A stretch of 64,000 bases of DNA from Brasilonema sennae CENA114 (GCF_006968745.1 NZ_CP030118.1:2058654-2122653); one strand, 5' to 3'; positions 9,498 through 18,978 are shown, numbered from the stretch's first letter. Translations and numbers: made by a program. The notes: generated by a model not told the origin, from the sequence alone.

Positions 9498-9827
9498 GTC
9501 AATGTCAACAAACATTACTTGGGGTGAGTTGAGGCAAAGCAGACCGTAACTATTCCTTGTAATATGTGCTAGTGGTTCTCCATTCAGGAGAAACGATGTT
9601 AATGTTGGCTCTGTTAACGCTTCATAACCGTGATCCAGATATCCCCATTCTTCAGGTGTCTTTCCCACTCTAAGTTGCGCTAAATGCCACCGTTCCCGAT
9701 TTGACAAGTACTTAGGTTTTTTATCAGATTTAAGGTATCGCAGCACTTGGCGCTTTGCTTTAATATAATGTTCTTCAGAAGGAAGGATAGGAGGCGATCG
9801 CTTAATCGAAAAACCAGTATTTAACAA
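9498..9827 (-). pseudogene. Unrecognised gene fragment joined to TnpB relic
   Basis: The first 110 residues of an open frame that runs on into the TnpB relic. This part (including KPKYLSNRERWHLAQLRVGK, EEWGYLDHGYEALTEPT, GLLCLNSPQVMFVDID) does not look like a TnpB N-terminus, which normally begins with a helix-turn-helix-like segment. The PQVMFVDID ending resembles a strand leading to an acidic metal-binding pair. I infer that the mobile element inserted into an older gene at about 9497, producing a chimeric frame. Which family the host gene belonged to I cannot say. Confidence 0.4.
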
Positions 9828-10000
9828 ATTATCTGTCCTAAACTAGGAGATTGACTATTTATCTGTCAAATCCCAGAAATCGAAAAAATACAGTATTTGG
9901 TGAAAGTTAACAAATTAAAGGTCACTTAACATGTCTATACATAACTTTGACACTTAATTTATTAACAATCACAGGAAATCAGTTAATGTACAAAACTTAA

Positions 10001-10072
<72 letters not shown>

Positions 10073-10332
10073 GCTTGTGCAGTTACTTGCACTTGACAAA
10101 TTGCACTACTTTTTATATGAGCTTTTGAATAGCTATATGCATTCAGTGCTAATCCATTATAGTTTAACTCATGACCAATTACAACCTTTGCTGTGAAAGT
10201 TAGAGTCAGCGTGAATTTGGCAGCAACTAGCATATCACAGGAATGTCCAAGTGCTAAGTTCCAAGTGATTGGATGTCGTTCCAAACTCAAAACTCAACAC
10301 TAACCTTTATTCAAAGGTGCTTTTGCACTCAC

Positions 10333-10950
10333 TCAGGAGTTAGCACTCTCCGACTCAGGAGTGAGTTTCACTTCATCTGCAAAATTAGCCCGACGGAAAA
10401 AGTAAAATGGTCCAGCGATCGACCCCCAAGCATGCTCATCGGTTTCTATATCGCGTCCTCGGTCAAGGCTAATCAATTTTTCTTCATTGACTTCAAATTC
10501 ATTGTCAAGATAAGTCTTTTTATTATTGCGAAACACGATACAACCTTTTCCCGGCTCTACCTTGCCTTTGAAGCTGTGACCCGTCCACTCTACAATCATG
10601 TTGCAGCCTGGCATTATTTCCACATCGTCGGCGCTGAGAGTTTTCAAGCGCTCAAGGTTACGGGATGCACCGTAGAACCGTTGTTCTTCTTTGACAGTAT
10701 AGTTTTCCAAAATAATATGGTTTTCTGCGTTTATGAAGTTCAACACCCGCAAACGATAGGGGTCATTGATCATGTAATCATAAGCTTGTTCAAGAAACAA
10801 ACTCAGGCCTGATGATAACCCCAAAAACACAGGACGCATACAAACACGGATGTGGGCATAAAAAGGCGGGTTTTCTATAGCTTGTTCTTGATTGCTAAAA
10901 TCTGCTGCCATCCAACGGGCTAACGTGGCAATATCAGTAGAATGAGTCAT
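10333..10950 (-). CDS. cpcT: Phycobiliprotein chromophore lyase CpcT/CpeT
   Basis: A lyase of about 205 residues that attaches phycocyanobilin to the beta-subunit Cys-153-type site of phycocyanin/phycoerythrocyanin. Family landmarks are ATLARWMAADFSNQEQA at the N-terminus, YAHIRVCMRPV, EQAYDYMINDPYRLRVL, CNMIVEWTGHSFKGKVEPGKGC and the closing DEHAWGSIAGPFYFFRR. I set the start at MTHSTDIATLARWM; the longer in-frame ATG at 10992 adds 14 residues not typical of the family. In Anabaena PCC 7120 the cpcT gene all5339 is, from memory, also close to the hgl glycosyltransferase gene all5341, so this is conserved gene neighbourhood. Confidence 0.9.
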   Translation of the reverse strand: MTHSTDIATLARWMAADFSNQEQAIENPPFYAHIRVCMRPVFLGLSSGLSLFLEQAYDYMINDPYRLRVLNFINAENHIILENYTVKEEQRFYGASRNLERLKTLSADDVEIMPGCNMIVEWTGHSFKGKVEPGKGCIVFRNNKKTYLDNEFEVNEEKLISLDRGRDIETDEHAWGSIAGPFYFFRRANFADEVKLTPESESANS

Positions 10951-11179
10951 TATACCAATCTTGAATTCCAGATTTTGAATTGGGTCAACCAAGCTACTTG
11001 GTACTGAAAGCTACCAGTGTGTAGCTGGATAAATATAAATTGTATTAGAAAGTATTGTATAGCTTGTAGTTGACTGTTTTCTCAGGAGAATTTTTTTGCT
11101 GACTCTCGTCAGGTAGAGGAAGATTGCAAATTTTGAGAGAAGTCTGATCGCTGGCTTACGGCGATCAGAACTTAAGTGG

Positions 11180-11221
11180 TTTTGAGTTTTGAATTTTGAA
11201 TTTTGAATTTTGAATTTTGAA
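11180..11221. repeat. Heptamer tandem repeat (TTTTGAA)
   Basis: Six consecutive heptamers, one TTTTGAG followed by five TTTTGAA. A shorter run of the same unit (three copies, the first imperfect) sits at about 26616-26637 upstream of hglE. These are short tandemly repeated repetitive sequences of the type known from heterocystous cyanobacteria. Here it lies about 45 bases before the start of a TPR protein gene and might vary in copy number between strains. Confidence 0.85.
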
Positions 11222-11264
11222 TTGTTAACTCCCTTGTCCCTTTGTGATCCGACGAAAAGGTAAA

Positions 11265-12545
11265 ATGTCCATGCTACGACGCTTAAGTGTTACCATTACT
11301 GCGACTGCTACATTCTGTCTGTTTTGCAATTCGCTAACATTAGCAGCGAGCACAAAGCCTCAACAGCCAGATAAATTTCCCCCGAATCCGCTAGAGATTA
11401 CCACACCTGACCCACTACTACCACGTTCACCAAAAGATAAGCAGCCGCTGACTTTGCAAGAAAGTCAAAATTTGGAGGCGGCGCTAGATAAGCTCAATCA
11501 GCAAGCTACAGCGGCACTACAAGCAGCAGACAAGATAACAGCATTCGATATCTGGAATCGAGAGTTGCGCTTGCGTCGCTTTTTGGGTTCATTAGCTGAG
11601 GTGCAAGCACTGTCGCGAGTCGGTGAAATTGCTTGGAGAGAAAACAATCGCCAAGAAGTGCAGTACATCACGCAGCGATTGCAAGCTATTCAAAAACAGG
11701 GGCAATCCCAAAAAACAAAATCCCAAAACACGATCGCCCAAAACACAATAGAAAACACGATAGATCTACAACTGTTGCGAGCCATAGGTCAAGCTTATCA
11801 ACAAGTGCGATCGCCTAGAGAGGCGCTGCAAGTTTATGACCAAGTTTTGACAGCCGTGCGACAGCAAGGAGATACTGTAGCAGAAGTAGACACCCTAAAG
11901 ACGATTGGAGAATTACATTTAAGTTGGTTTGATTACGTATCAGCAGCAGCGACTTATGAGAAATTGCTTACTTTTGGTGACTCTAAAAACGATTCTGCCA
12001 ACGAAATATCATACTTACAACAACTTGCTTACATTTACAAGCAATTAAAACAACCAGAGCAATCAATAAAGATACGTAATAAGCTAGCAGAAATCTACCA
12101 ACGCCAAAACAACCCTGTGGAGTTAGCAACATTAAAGCAATCTATTGGCTTAGACTACGAATCTTTGGCACGAGAAAATCCCAGCTTCCTACAAGAAGCT
12201 TTCAAAAATTACAAAGAAGCGTATACCATAGCTTGGCAATCACAGCAATATATTCGTGCTAGTGAAGTTTTGCAAAAGTTAATTCCACTGTATCGTTCTC
12301 AAGGACAAGTAGAAGAGGCTTTGCAAGCCAGCCAAATTCTTGTACAAGCACAGGAGCAAGCCGTCAACTTTTACGGTTTAATGAGTGCTTATGACCAAAT
12401 TGGGCAAATTCATTTGCAACGCAAAGACTATCCACAAGCATTAACAGCTTTTCAAAAAGGTCTTGCGATCGCACAACAATTAAACTCTGACCAAACATAC
12501 TTCACCCAGCAAATTCAAAAAATATCTGGGCAAACTTCGCGGTAG
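11265..12545 (+). CDS. Exported TPR-repeat protein
   Basis: A protein of about 426 residues with an N-terminal signal peptide (MLRRLSVTITATATFCLFCN, cleavage likely after SLTLAAS), a proline-rich stretch, then helical repeats. TPR-like units can be read at about residues 180-215 (LLRAIGQAYQQVRSPREALQ), 220-255, 260-290 (YLQQLAYIYKQLKQPEQSI), 340-370 and 380-415 (YDQIGQIHLQRKDYPQALTA). TPR proteins are scaffolds, and no enzymatic domain is seen. The ATG at 11265 or the one at 11271 is preferred over an in-frame GTG at 11244, because the signal peptide begins there. It probably acts in the periplasm. Confidence 0.75.
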   Translation: MSMLRRLSVTITATATFCLFCNSLTLAASTKPQQPDKFPPNPLEITTPDPLLPRSPKDKQPLTLQESQNLEAALDKLNQQATAALQAADKITAFDIWNRELRLRRFLGSLAEVQALSRVGEIAWRENNRQEVQYITQRLQAIQKQGQSQKTKSQNTIAQNTIENTIDLQLLRAIGQAYQQVRSPREALQVYDQVLTAVRQQGDTVAEVDTLKTIGELHLSWFDYVSAAATYEKLLTFGDSKNDSANEISYLQQLAYIYKQLKQPEQSIKIRNKLAEIYQRQNNPVELATLKQSIGLDYESLARENPSFLQEAFKNYKEAYTIAWQSQQYIRASEVLQKLIPLYRSQGQVEEALQASQILVQAQEQAVNFYGLMSAYDQIGQIHLQRKDYPQALTAFQKGLAIAQQLNSDQTYFTQQIQKISGQTSR

Positions 12546-12577
12546 AGAGGGCTTGTGTGTACACACATCTCGCTCAA

Positions 12578-12662
12578 AACCTCACCCTCGCTTTTTGCGT
12601 AGCAAAAATCTTTCCCTCTCCGAATTCGCGGAGAGGGATGCCCGATAGGGCAGGGTGAGGTT
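12578..12662. repeat. Nested inverted repeat (terminator or REP-like element)
   Basis: Outer arms AACCTCACCCT (12578-12588) and AGGGTGAGGTT (12652-12662) are perfectly complementary. Inside, CCCTCTCCG and CGGAGAGGG (12614-12622 and 12629-12637) form a second perfect stem. It sits between convergent genes, so it may end transcription from both sides. The layered palindrome also resembles the dispersed repeats frequent in cyanobacterial genomes. Confidence 0.75.
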
Positions 12663-12681
12663 CCGTTGCCGTCTCGTACTC

Positions 12682-13932
12682 CTATAGCTGTTTACGTACT
12701 CCAACAAGCTCATAAAGTTTATTCTCAAACTTCTCCATACAGGCAGACCAATCAAATTCAAGTATAGAGAAGCGAGCGTGTTGAGACATTTCTTCTTTGA
12801 GTTCAGGGTTTTGAAGAATTGAAATCACCTTGTCAGCAAAATCAGTTGAGTTATTTGGTTGGGCTAACAAGCCGTTAAAACCGGGTTTGATTTGCTCTGA
12901 GGTTGAGGGTGCAATAGCAGCGACAACAGGAGTACCAGAAGCCAATGCTTCGTTATTTGATGTGCAGAAGTTTTCAGTGAGTGAGGGATTGACAAAAACA
13001 TCTGCACGAGCATACCAGCCTAAAAGTTCTGTTCCGTGGGACTCGCCCCATACAGTCACACCTGATTTAAACTCTTCAGCACGCTTGCGGATTTCTGCAT
13101 CATAAGGACCACTTCCAATAATGACCAAATGGACATCAGGAATTTTGGCAGCGATGAGTGGATATGCGTCTATAAGTTGGGTAACATTCTTTTCTGCGGT
13201 AATGCGTCCGACAAAAAGAAGGGTTGGTCGGTTATCGTTGGGGATAGGGTTATAACAGATGTTTGCTGGATTAAATTTTTGACAATCAACTCCTTGGTAA
13301 GGGAGATATTCACTACGTTGAGATTTCATTTCTTGGTACTTAGCAAGCTGTTCTCGGGAAGAAAAGAAATTGACATCATAAACTTCGCTGAACTGCTTAA
13401 TCAAAAAGGGAATGATCGGACGAATCAAGCTGAAAAACTGATTTCCTAAGTAATATTCGATATAGGCAACAATATCTGTATGAAACAGAGATATTATTAG
13501 GGTACCTGTTTGCTTTGCGTATTCACTCCCAATCGGACGACCGTAACCTTGTAAATAAAGTGAGTAAAATCCTCTGATTTGTGCCGCTTCTTCAACGACT
13601 ATAATATCAGGCTGGAACTTTTCTAATAACTTAGTATCACTCCAATGCCGATAGTGTAATGGTTGTGGAAGAGACTTGTAAAATATTAGCGGCTGTGTGG
13701 GAAATGCGTAATCAGAAAAATTAGGGAAAGCTTTTAACTCTTCTATCCCTGGCATGGGACGATTGCTCACAGATTTGGGATACTGGTCGTTGATTTGAGG
13801 GTGAATAAGAAAGACTTCATGTCCTTGCTGTAACAACCAACGAACCCGCTGGTGTACTGCTACAGAAACTCCTGTTAAAAAAGGAGCATACAAGCTTGTA
13901 AAAACCGCAATGCGAAGAGGTTCCTTGTTCAT
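12682..13932 (-). CDS. GT4-family glycosyltransferase
   Basis: A glycosyltransferase of about 416 residues with GT-B fold (group 1, GT4). The N-terminal domain starts RIAVFTSLYAPFLTGVSVAV with the glycine loop and has RVRWLLQQGHEVFLI. The C-terminal domain has LLFVGRITAEKNVTQLIDAY, HLVIIGSGPYDAEIRKRA, the ADVFVNPSLTENFCTSNNEA loop with the E-x7-E-like nucleotide-sugar site, and SGTPVVAAIAPS. It resembles the diglycosyl/phosphatidylinositol-mannosyl type of retaining lipid or polysaccharide glycosyltransferases; donor and acceptor are unknown. I used the start MNKEPLRIAVF because the fold begins there; an upstream ATG at 13992 would add 20 residues. Confidence 0.85.
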   Translation of the reverse strand: MNKEPLRIAVFTSLYAPFLTGVSVAVHQRVRWLLQQGHEVFLIHPQINDQYPKSVSNRPMPGIEELKAFPNFSDYAFPTQPLIFYKSLPQPLHYRHWSDTKLLEKFQPDIIVVEEAAQIRGFYSLYLQGYGRPIGSEYAKQTGTLIISLFHTDIVAYIEYYLGNQFFSLIRPIIPFLIKQFSEVYDVNFFSSREQLAKYQEMKSQRSEYLPYQGVDCQKFNPANICYNPIPNDNRPTLLFVGRITAEKNVTQLIDAYPLIAAKIPDVHLVIIGSGPYDAEIRKRAEEFKSGVTVWGESHGTELLGWYARADVFVNPSLTENFCTSNNEALASGTPVVAAIAPSTSEQIKPGFNGLLAQPNNSTDFADKVISILQNPELKEEMSQHARFSILEFDWSACMEKFENKLYELVGVRKQL

Positions 13933-14982
13933 AATTTCTATGTATTTTTGTATTTTTGCAAAGCTAAAAACTGGTGTCCAACAGAAGTACACTTGTCAGC
14001 AATAGCCCAGATAAATTTAGGATTTACGCATTGCGAGAGATTATTAGTAAGCAGAAAATATTTTCTGTTTTTACTAACCCTGACTTGAAAATAGAACGGG
14101 CTGCGCCCTTGCACTCTACATCAACTCAGAACCCACCAACTCAGAACACAGAAAAAAGAAGATAAATTTTTATGTGTCCGGTGGTTTGCAGTTCATGATA
14201 GCTGCTATTTTTATTGTTTGAAAGTTAAAGTCTCATCATTAACTCTGGATATCTTCTTTCCAGCCCTTTTCAGAAATACCAATTTTCATTGATTATCTAT
14301 TTTACTGATTGTGAGTCAATTCAATTTATGCTGTTGACTGCTATTTTATATTTTATTGCAAATATAACTGATGAATCTGCAACAAAATTATCAAATTCTA
14401 GTTTGTATAAAAACCTCACTAATGTTCCTCTGTTACAGAAATAAATAATTTGCTTGTTGTCAATGTAGTATTTTTTCAGTGATAGTCATACTAAAATGAT
14501 ATATAAAATATCCTAGAAATTAAGAAATTCTATGTTAGAGTGAATCTGGCTCATATCAACTAAAGATGACTGTTTATTGCTCCTTATTTTTAGCAAGTGT
14601 ATATGTTTTAGAATGTTTGGTAAAATTCGTACACTAAGTGTTAAGAGGATAGATAAAGCAAAAGGTGACGACTCCACATACTCACTGCAACGAGCGTTAA
14701 TGTAGGTTGGTGAAGAAATTTATAAGCACCGAAGAGCTTCTAAAAGAAGATAAAGGAAGCGACTATAGTGCTTCACTTACCTACCCAATTTCAAAAAGTG
14801 AACTAGCACTTTGAATACCATTACAAACTCATCAAAAGCTAAGTGAAAAGCTGGCAAAATTAGATATTTTCTGCGTATTTTGTACATCTTAGAAAGTACG
14901 CTTTTTTCCTTGTGTTCAAGTTGTATAGTTTTTTTGAAAAAGGCTTGAACAGTAAACGTAGTAAAACTAAGGAGACAAACGA
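13933..14982. other. Long AT-rich intergenic region
   Basis: About 1 kb without a convincing gene. It is strongly AT-rich in the middle (14200-14560). A 63-codon open frame at 13974-14165 has no coding character. The region separates the divergent GT4 gene and the SDR gene, so both promoters should lie here, but I could not identify a specific binding site. An unannotated small RNA is possible; nothing in the sequence shows it. Confidence 0.5.
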
Positions 14983-15945
14983 ATGCGTGTGTTTGTGACT
15001 GGTGGGTCGGGGTTTGTTGGTCGCAACCTAATAACCACTCTTGTGCAACAGGGAGTTGAAGTACAGGCGTTGGTAAAATGGGAGACTGAAATTGACATAC
15101 TCAAGTCCTGTGGTGCTGTTCCAATCTTTGGAGATATTAATGATTTCGAGGTACTGAAGTCTGGGATGGAAGGATGTACAGTTGTCTTTCATGCAGCGGC
15201 AAAGGTAGATGACTGGGGAGTTTTAGAAGAGTTCCAGAAAGTTAATATAGATGGAACACAACAAGTCATTGCTGCAGCAAGGGAAACAGGTGTATCACGC
15301 CTTGTCTATGTGAGTAGCGAAGCTGTATTGATTGGAGGAAAAGCAATCATTAATGCTGATGAAACTCGACTTCGTCCTGTAAAACCATTAGGTCCTTATC
15401 CACTGACTAAAGCGATCGCAGAAACAAAGGTCATTGAAGCAAACTCACCTGAACTCACAACAGTGGTGGTTCGTCCGCGTTTTGTGTGGGGAAAAGGAGA
15501 CACCACATTGTTACCACGCTTTGTTAAAGCTATGCGCAATGGAGAGTTTGCCTGGATTTCCGGAGGTCGCTATCTGACTTCTACCTGTCACGTAAAAAAC
15601 TTGTGTGAAGGGCTGATTTGTGTGGCAGAACGAGGAAAGGGTGGTGAAATTTACTTCATTACTGATGGTTCGCCTGTGGAATTTCGAAGCTTTATTACAG
15701 AGTATGCACGTACTCAAGGAGTTGAACCAGGTACACTCAGCATACCACGTTGGTTAGCCTGGACATTAGCATGGAGTTTAGAGAGGGCTTGGGAGTTGTT
15801 AAAGCTTAAAGGTTCACCTTCAATCACCCGAACAGCGTTGTCTATGATCGGCTCCCAAGTCACAGTAGATGATAGCAAAGCACGACGGGAACTGGGTTAT
15901 ACACCAGTGATTTCACGACAAGAGGGATTGTTAGAGATGGTATAG
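14983..15945 (+). CDS. NAD(P)-dependent epimerase/dehydratase (extended SDR)
   Basis: A 320-residue extended short-chain dehydrogenase. The Rossmann motif TGGSGFVGRNLI is at residues 7-18. The catalytic set is VYVSSEAVLIGG (Ser) and YPLTKAIAETKV (Tyr-x-x-x-Lys). The sequence HAAAKVDDWG and the C-terminal region resemble the 3-beta-hydroxysteroid dehydrogenase/isomerase-like and dihydroflavonol-reductase-like branch rather than sugar epimerases. A strong ribosome site AAGGAGA lies 7 bases before ATG. It is convergent with the HglT-like glycosyltransferase gene, only 30 bases away, at the edge of the heterocyst glycolipid locus. Its substrate is unknown, and a role in glycolipid keto/hydroxy chemistry is only a guess. 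Confidence 0.8.
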   Translation: MRVFVTGGSGFVGRNLITTLVQQGVEVQALVKWETEIDILKSCGAVPIFGDINDFEVLKSGMEGCTVVFHAAAKVDDWGVLEEFQKVNIDGTQQVIAAARETGVSRLVYVSSEAVLIGGKAIINADETRLRPVKPLGPYPLTKAIAETKVIEANSPELTTVVVRPRFVWGKGDTTLLPRFVKAMRNGEFAWISGGRYLTSTCHVKNLCEGLICVAERGKGGEIYFITDGSPVEFRSFITEYARTQGVEPGTLSIPRWLAWTLAWSLERAWELLKLKGSPSITRTALSMIGSQVTVDDSKARRELGYTPVISRQEGLLEMV

Positions 15946-15974
15946 AAACAAGTTGTAAGAAATATGAGCTGATG

Positions 15975-17234
15975 TCATATAGACACCTTACTATTATCAG
16001 CTCGATTTGAAACCTGATAAGGGCGATATTCAACTAGGCGGATGTTCCAAGGACTTTTGATTCGATAAGTCACGCCACGCCAGTTGACTTTTCGCATCCC
16101 TAGGGATGATACCATCGCTAACCCATAAACCCACTGTGTCAAAGGAATCGCTATTAGCATTTTCACTACTGTTAGAGCTGACAATTTTGTCATCGGCTCA
16201 CCATGTTTGCGAATCACTTGCTGTACCCCTTGCTCCAATGTCAACATCATTAGGAGTAATCCCACCGTATAAATGCTAAAGCAGCCAAACGACAAACCTG
16301 CAATATTCCATTCTCCGCTCAACAACGCCACCAGAAACAACACTATGACGAGAGTAGGCATCAGTATGCTGGAAACAACGTCACTAACTACAGCCAACCA
16401 CAAAGGGTGATAAAGCCGAGCCGACAGTAGTTGGCGCATTAGCGAGTATCTTAAGCTCGGTAATTCGCACTCTTCCCGATTGAGCATTATTAGAGAAGGC
16501 ACAAACTTGACTTGCATCCCATGTTTTTCCAAGACCTTGCGGATCATGGTATCTTCGTTGAAGGCTTGCCCCCACTTATCTAGCAGTTCTGTTTGGTGAA
16601 GTAGTTCTGTTTTCACAGCCAAAGTACCACCCCAAGGAATTCGGAACAAGTACATTTGCACCACTGTAGATACATTGCCTACGTACCGCACCAAAGACCC
16701 CCAATATCTACCTGTCGGCAGGTACCAACGGTTACCCGTTGTCGCCCCGACTTTGGGATGGGCTAGAGGGCTGACTAATTCACGCAACCAATTGGGATGG
16801 ACGACTGTATCAGCATCTACTAGGGCAACGACTTTGTAGGAATCGTCCAACTCCGAGACAGCTTGTATTAGGGAACTGCATTTGAGACTGCAACTTTGGC
16901 GCGCTATCCTCAAAGGACTGATTTGGACGTTGGTCGCTTTTTGCTCACGGATGGTATCAGTAGCAATTTTCCAAGCCGGATCTTCGTGACTATCAACGAT
17001 CAGCTTTAAATCATATTGTGGGTAGTTCTGGTTCAGTAGCGATCGCAAGCAATGAGTCAGAAACGGATCAGCTCCGCGTAAACAGAGAATAACCGCAGTT
17101 TTGGGCAATTGCTCGTCTGGTAATGAGTTTTTCTGGGATAAGCGCAGGTACAACAAAAAAACAACCGTAAAACATACCTGAATAGCCAACCAGCCCAGTA
17201 AAGACTTAGACAGGAATATCGCCAACTCTTTCAT
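15975..17234 (-). CDS. hglT: Membrane GT2 glycosyltransferase, HglT-like
   Basis: A 419-residue processive-type GT2 enzyme. It has an N-terminal membrane anchor (about residues 9-29), then the catalytic domain with KTAVILCLRGADPFLTHCL, VALVDADTVVHPNWL (the DxD motif) and FNEDTMIRKVL (the ED motif), and two or three membrane segments at about 285-345 and 370-385. The architecture is that of ceramide-glucosyltransferase-like enzymes. In Anabaena PCC 7120 HglT (All5341) glucosylates the heterocyst aglycone. I assign that role from family type and from position, next to the HgdA/HgdC/HgdB-like genes and near cpcT. The second GT2 gene at 18.0 kb is an alternative candidate. Confidence 0.7.
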   Translation of the reverse strand: MKELAIFLSKSLLGWLAIQVCFTVVFLLYLRLSQKNSLPDEQLPKTAVILCLRGADPFLTHCLRSLLNQNYPQYDLKLIVDSHEDPAWKIATDTIREQKATNVQISPLRIARQSCSLKCSSLIQAVSELDDSYKVVALVDADTVVHPNWLRELVSPLAHPKVGATTGNRWYLPTGRYWGSLVRYVGNVSTVVQMYLFRIPWGGTLAVKTELLHQTELLDKWGQAFNEDTMIRKVLEKHGMQVKFVPSLIMLNREECELPSLRYSLMRQLLSARLYHPLWLAVVSDVVSSILMPTLVIVLFLVALLSGEWNIAGLSFGCFSIYTVGLLLMMLTLEQGVQQVIRKHGEPMTKLSALTVVKMLIAIPLTQWVYGLAMVSSLGMRKVNWRGVTYRIKSPWNIRLVEYRPYQVSNRADNSKVSI

Positions 17235-17255
17235 AATTCGGTGTAGTTTTTTATT

Positions 17256-17319
17256 CAGTGAACAGTTATCAGTAAACAGTTAACAGCGTTAGCTTCAAAT
17301 CACTGATAACTGTTCAGTG
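17256..17319. terminator. Inverted repeat between GT2 and DUF2141 genes
   Basis: Arms CAGTGAACAGTTATCAGT (17256-17273) and ACTGATAACTGTTCAGTG (17302-17319) are complementary at 17 of 18 positions. The hairpin sits just after the end of the DUF2141 gene and before the start of the HglT-like gene, so it may end or attenuate transcription between them. A similar GTTATCAGT hairpin occurs at about 43851-43900, so this is a dispersed sequence family rather than a gene-specific signal. Confidence 0.55.
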
Positions 17320-17331
17320 GAATTTGATGTT

Positions 17332-17808
17332 TTATGGGTCGAGCGAATATTTCATGACTATATTGATGGTTGTATTTTGTTTCAGCAGAAAACTCGCATC
17401 GCGAAACTTTGGTGTACCCGTTGCTATTGATACAGTAGGATTTTCGGAAATACCAAATCCTTCTTTTGGAATACCGAAAAAGTCTTTGTTTAGTTTGTGG
17501 TCTCCATTTTCGTCATCAACAACGGCGACAGCATAAGTTCCTGGCTTCAAGCCTGAGAACTGCTTCTTCACAGAACTTCCTGTTATCTTAGTGCAGCCAC
17601 TTTGTACTTCACTGGTATTACTATCAGGAAATCCTTTTTCACCGGAGTATACTCTTAGGCAAACTTGACCGTTTTTGTGATGTAGCCCATTAACTACGAC
17701 AGTGAGTGTTGCAGTGGATTCTGCATTCACTGTTCTAATTAAACTGATGCTTGCTACGATAGCGAGAAAGAAAGTGTTGGCTTTAAATATTCTAAGCATA
17801 ATTTTCAA
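17332..17808 (-). CDS. DUF2141 secreted protein
   Basis: A 158-residue exported protein with an N-terminal signal peptide (NTFFLAIVASISLIRTVNAE) followed by a DUF2141 domain. Landmarks are NGQVCLRVYSGEKGFPDS, GLKPGTYAVAVVDDENGDHK and KEGFGISENPTVSI, a beta-sandwich of unknown function common in bacterial envelopes. The C-terminal tail is short and charged. The gene lies in a row of minus-strand genes between two GT2 genes of the heterocyst glycolipid locus, so a role in the periplasm or cell wall of heterocysts is plausible but not shown. Confidence 0.85.
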   Translation of the reverse strand: MKIMLRIFKANTFFLAIVASISLIRTVNAESTATLTVVVNGLHHKNGQVCLRVYSGEKGFPDSNTSEVQSGCTKITGSSVKKQFSGLKPGTYAVAVVDDENGDHKLNKDFFGIPKEGFGISENPTVSIATGTPKFRDASFLLKQNTTINIVMKYSLDP

Positions 17809-17988
17809 TAAGTTCTTTTACCTTTGTCTTGAGAAGTAATGTGTAGAGACGTAGCATTTATGTGCTCTACATTGCTTGGTAACAGTTTTGGTTTCAGCAC
17901 TAACTGTATTGCGGTATAAATAGCTTCTGTCTGTAATATCAAGCCTGTATATCGCCAGTTACAGACTTGATATTAGAATGGAATTAAG

Positions 17989-18978
17989 TTAATTTCCAAA
18001 AAAGCTTGCCTGTTCTTGTATTGATTTTCTTTGCAAACGTTTAGAGAACACTTGAGCCGCTAGAAGCAGGTCTTTTATCAAAAGATATTCTGTTCCTTTT
18101 AGCTTTTTTAGCAAACTTACATGGCAACATATTCGCTCATGGTAATTGAGTGGAACATACCATATGGAGAGCAAATACTCCCAAAAGATTCTCCAATGTG
18201 GAAACAGAATTTTCCCTTTTTTAGAGGAATCAAACCACACTGTATAGGCATAGAAATCAGGCAGCATACTCAATGAGTATTGCGGATTATTGTTAGTAAA
18301 CGACAAATAATCTGGAAAATACAGACTCAATGATTGTTGTGAATGGCTTCTAGCAAAGAATAGGTATTCAGGAATTTCATAAAACCGTCCAAGCAGACCA
18401 AGTCTTAACAAGAAAATGGCGTCAGCAGCACCATGACTACCTATAGGTGGTGCCTTTCTGAGGGCGCTTGCGCGTATCACCCCGTAAGTTTGGTAAGAGA
18501 GGTAATTACTAAGAAGCTCATGAAAACGCTTGTGTGGCTTTGGTGAATCTGTCTGGAGTTGAATATCGTAGTTTTGTAGGAATTTACCGTGTTCGTCAAT
18601 GAAATAAATTTTGGAATGACACAAGATAAGGGTAGGATCTTGGTCAAGTACCTCAATGCACTTCATCAAAAAATCTGGAGCATGCAGATCATCATGGGCA
18701 GCCCATTTGAAGTACTCACCTGAAGACAATTCAAACACACGATTAAAATTACAGGCGCCGCCGATATTCTTTTCGTTACGGTAGTAATGAATGCGTTTAT
18801 CTTTAACAGCGTATGCTCTACAAATTTCCTCAGTCTTATCTGTAGATGCATTATCTGAGATAATTAGCTCAAAATCTTCAAATGTTTGAGCCAAAAGTGA
18901 ATCTATGGCTTCTTTTAAAAATTTCTCGCCATTGTATACAGGCAGTCCAATGCTCAATCTTGGCTGGTTATTGGTCAT
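17989..18978 (-). CDS. GT2-family glycosyltransferase
   Basis: A 329-residue GT-A fold glycosyltransferase without membrane segments. The N-terminus LSIGLPVYNGEKFLKEAIDS with ELIISDNASTDKTEE is the nucleotide-sugar site, and FKWAAHDDLHAPDFL contains the metal-binding acidic pair. The rest is typical of glycosyltransferases that add a sugar to surface polysaccharides or lipids. It follows the HgdA-like epimerase gene by 117 bases in the same direction, so the epimerase may supply its donor (for example UDP-galactose). This is an inference from neighbourhood; donor and acceptor are unproven. Confidence 0.85.
   Translation of the reverse strand: MTNNQPRLSIGLPVYNGEKFLKEAIDSLLAQTFEDFELIISDNASTDKTEEICRAYAVKDKRIHYYRNEKNIGGACNFNRVFELSSGEYFKWAAHDDLHAPDFLMKCIEVLDQDPTLILCHSKIYFIDEHGKFLQNYDIQLQTDSPKPHKRFHELLSNYLSYQTYGVIRASALRKAPPIGSHGAADAIFLLRLGLLGRFYEIPEYLFFARSHSQQSLSLYFPDYLSFTNNNPQYSLSMLPDFYAYTVWFDSSKKGKILFPHWRIFWEYLLSIWYVPLNYHERICCHVSLLKKLKGTEYLLIKDLLLAAQVFSKRLQRKSIQEQASFFGN

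Noticed and set aside
11180..11221. The heptamer run considered as a CRISPR array
   Set aside because: Units are 7 bases without spacers; it is a simple tandem repeat. No CRISPR array or cas gene is seen anywhere in the window.
13974..14165. A 63-codon frame upstream of the GT4 gene
   Set aside because: It overlaps the region just upstream of the GT4 start and the sequence does not look like protein.
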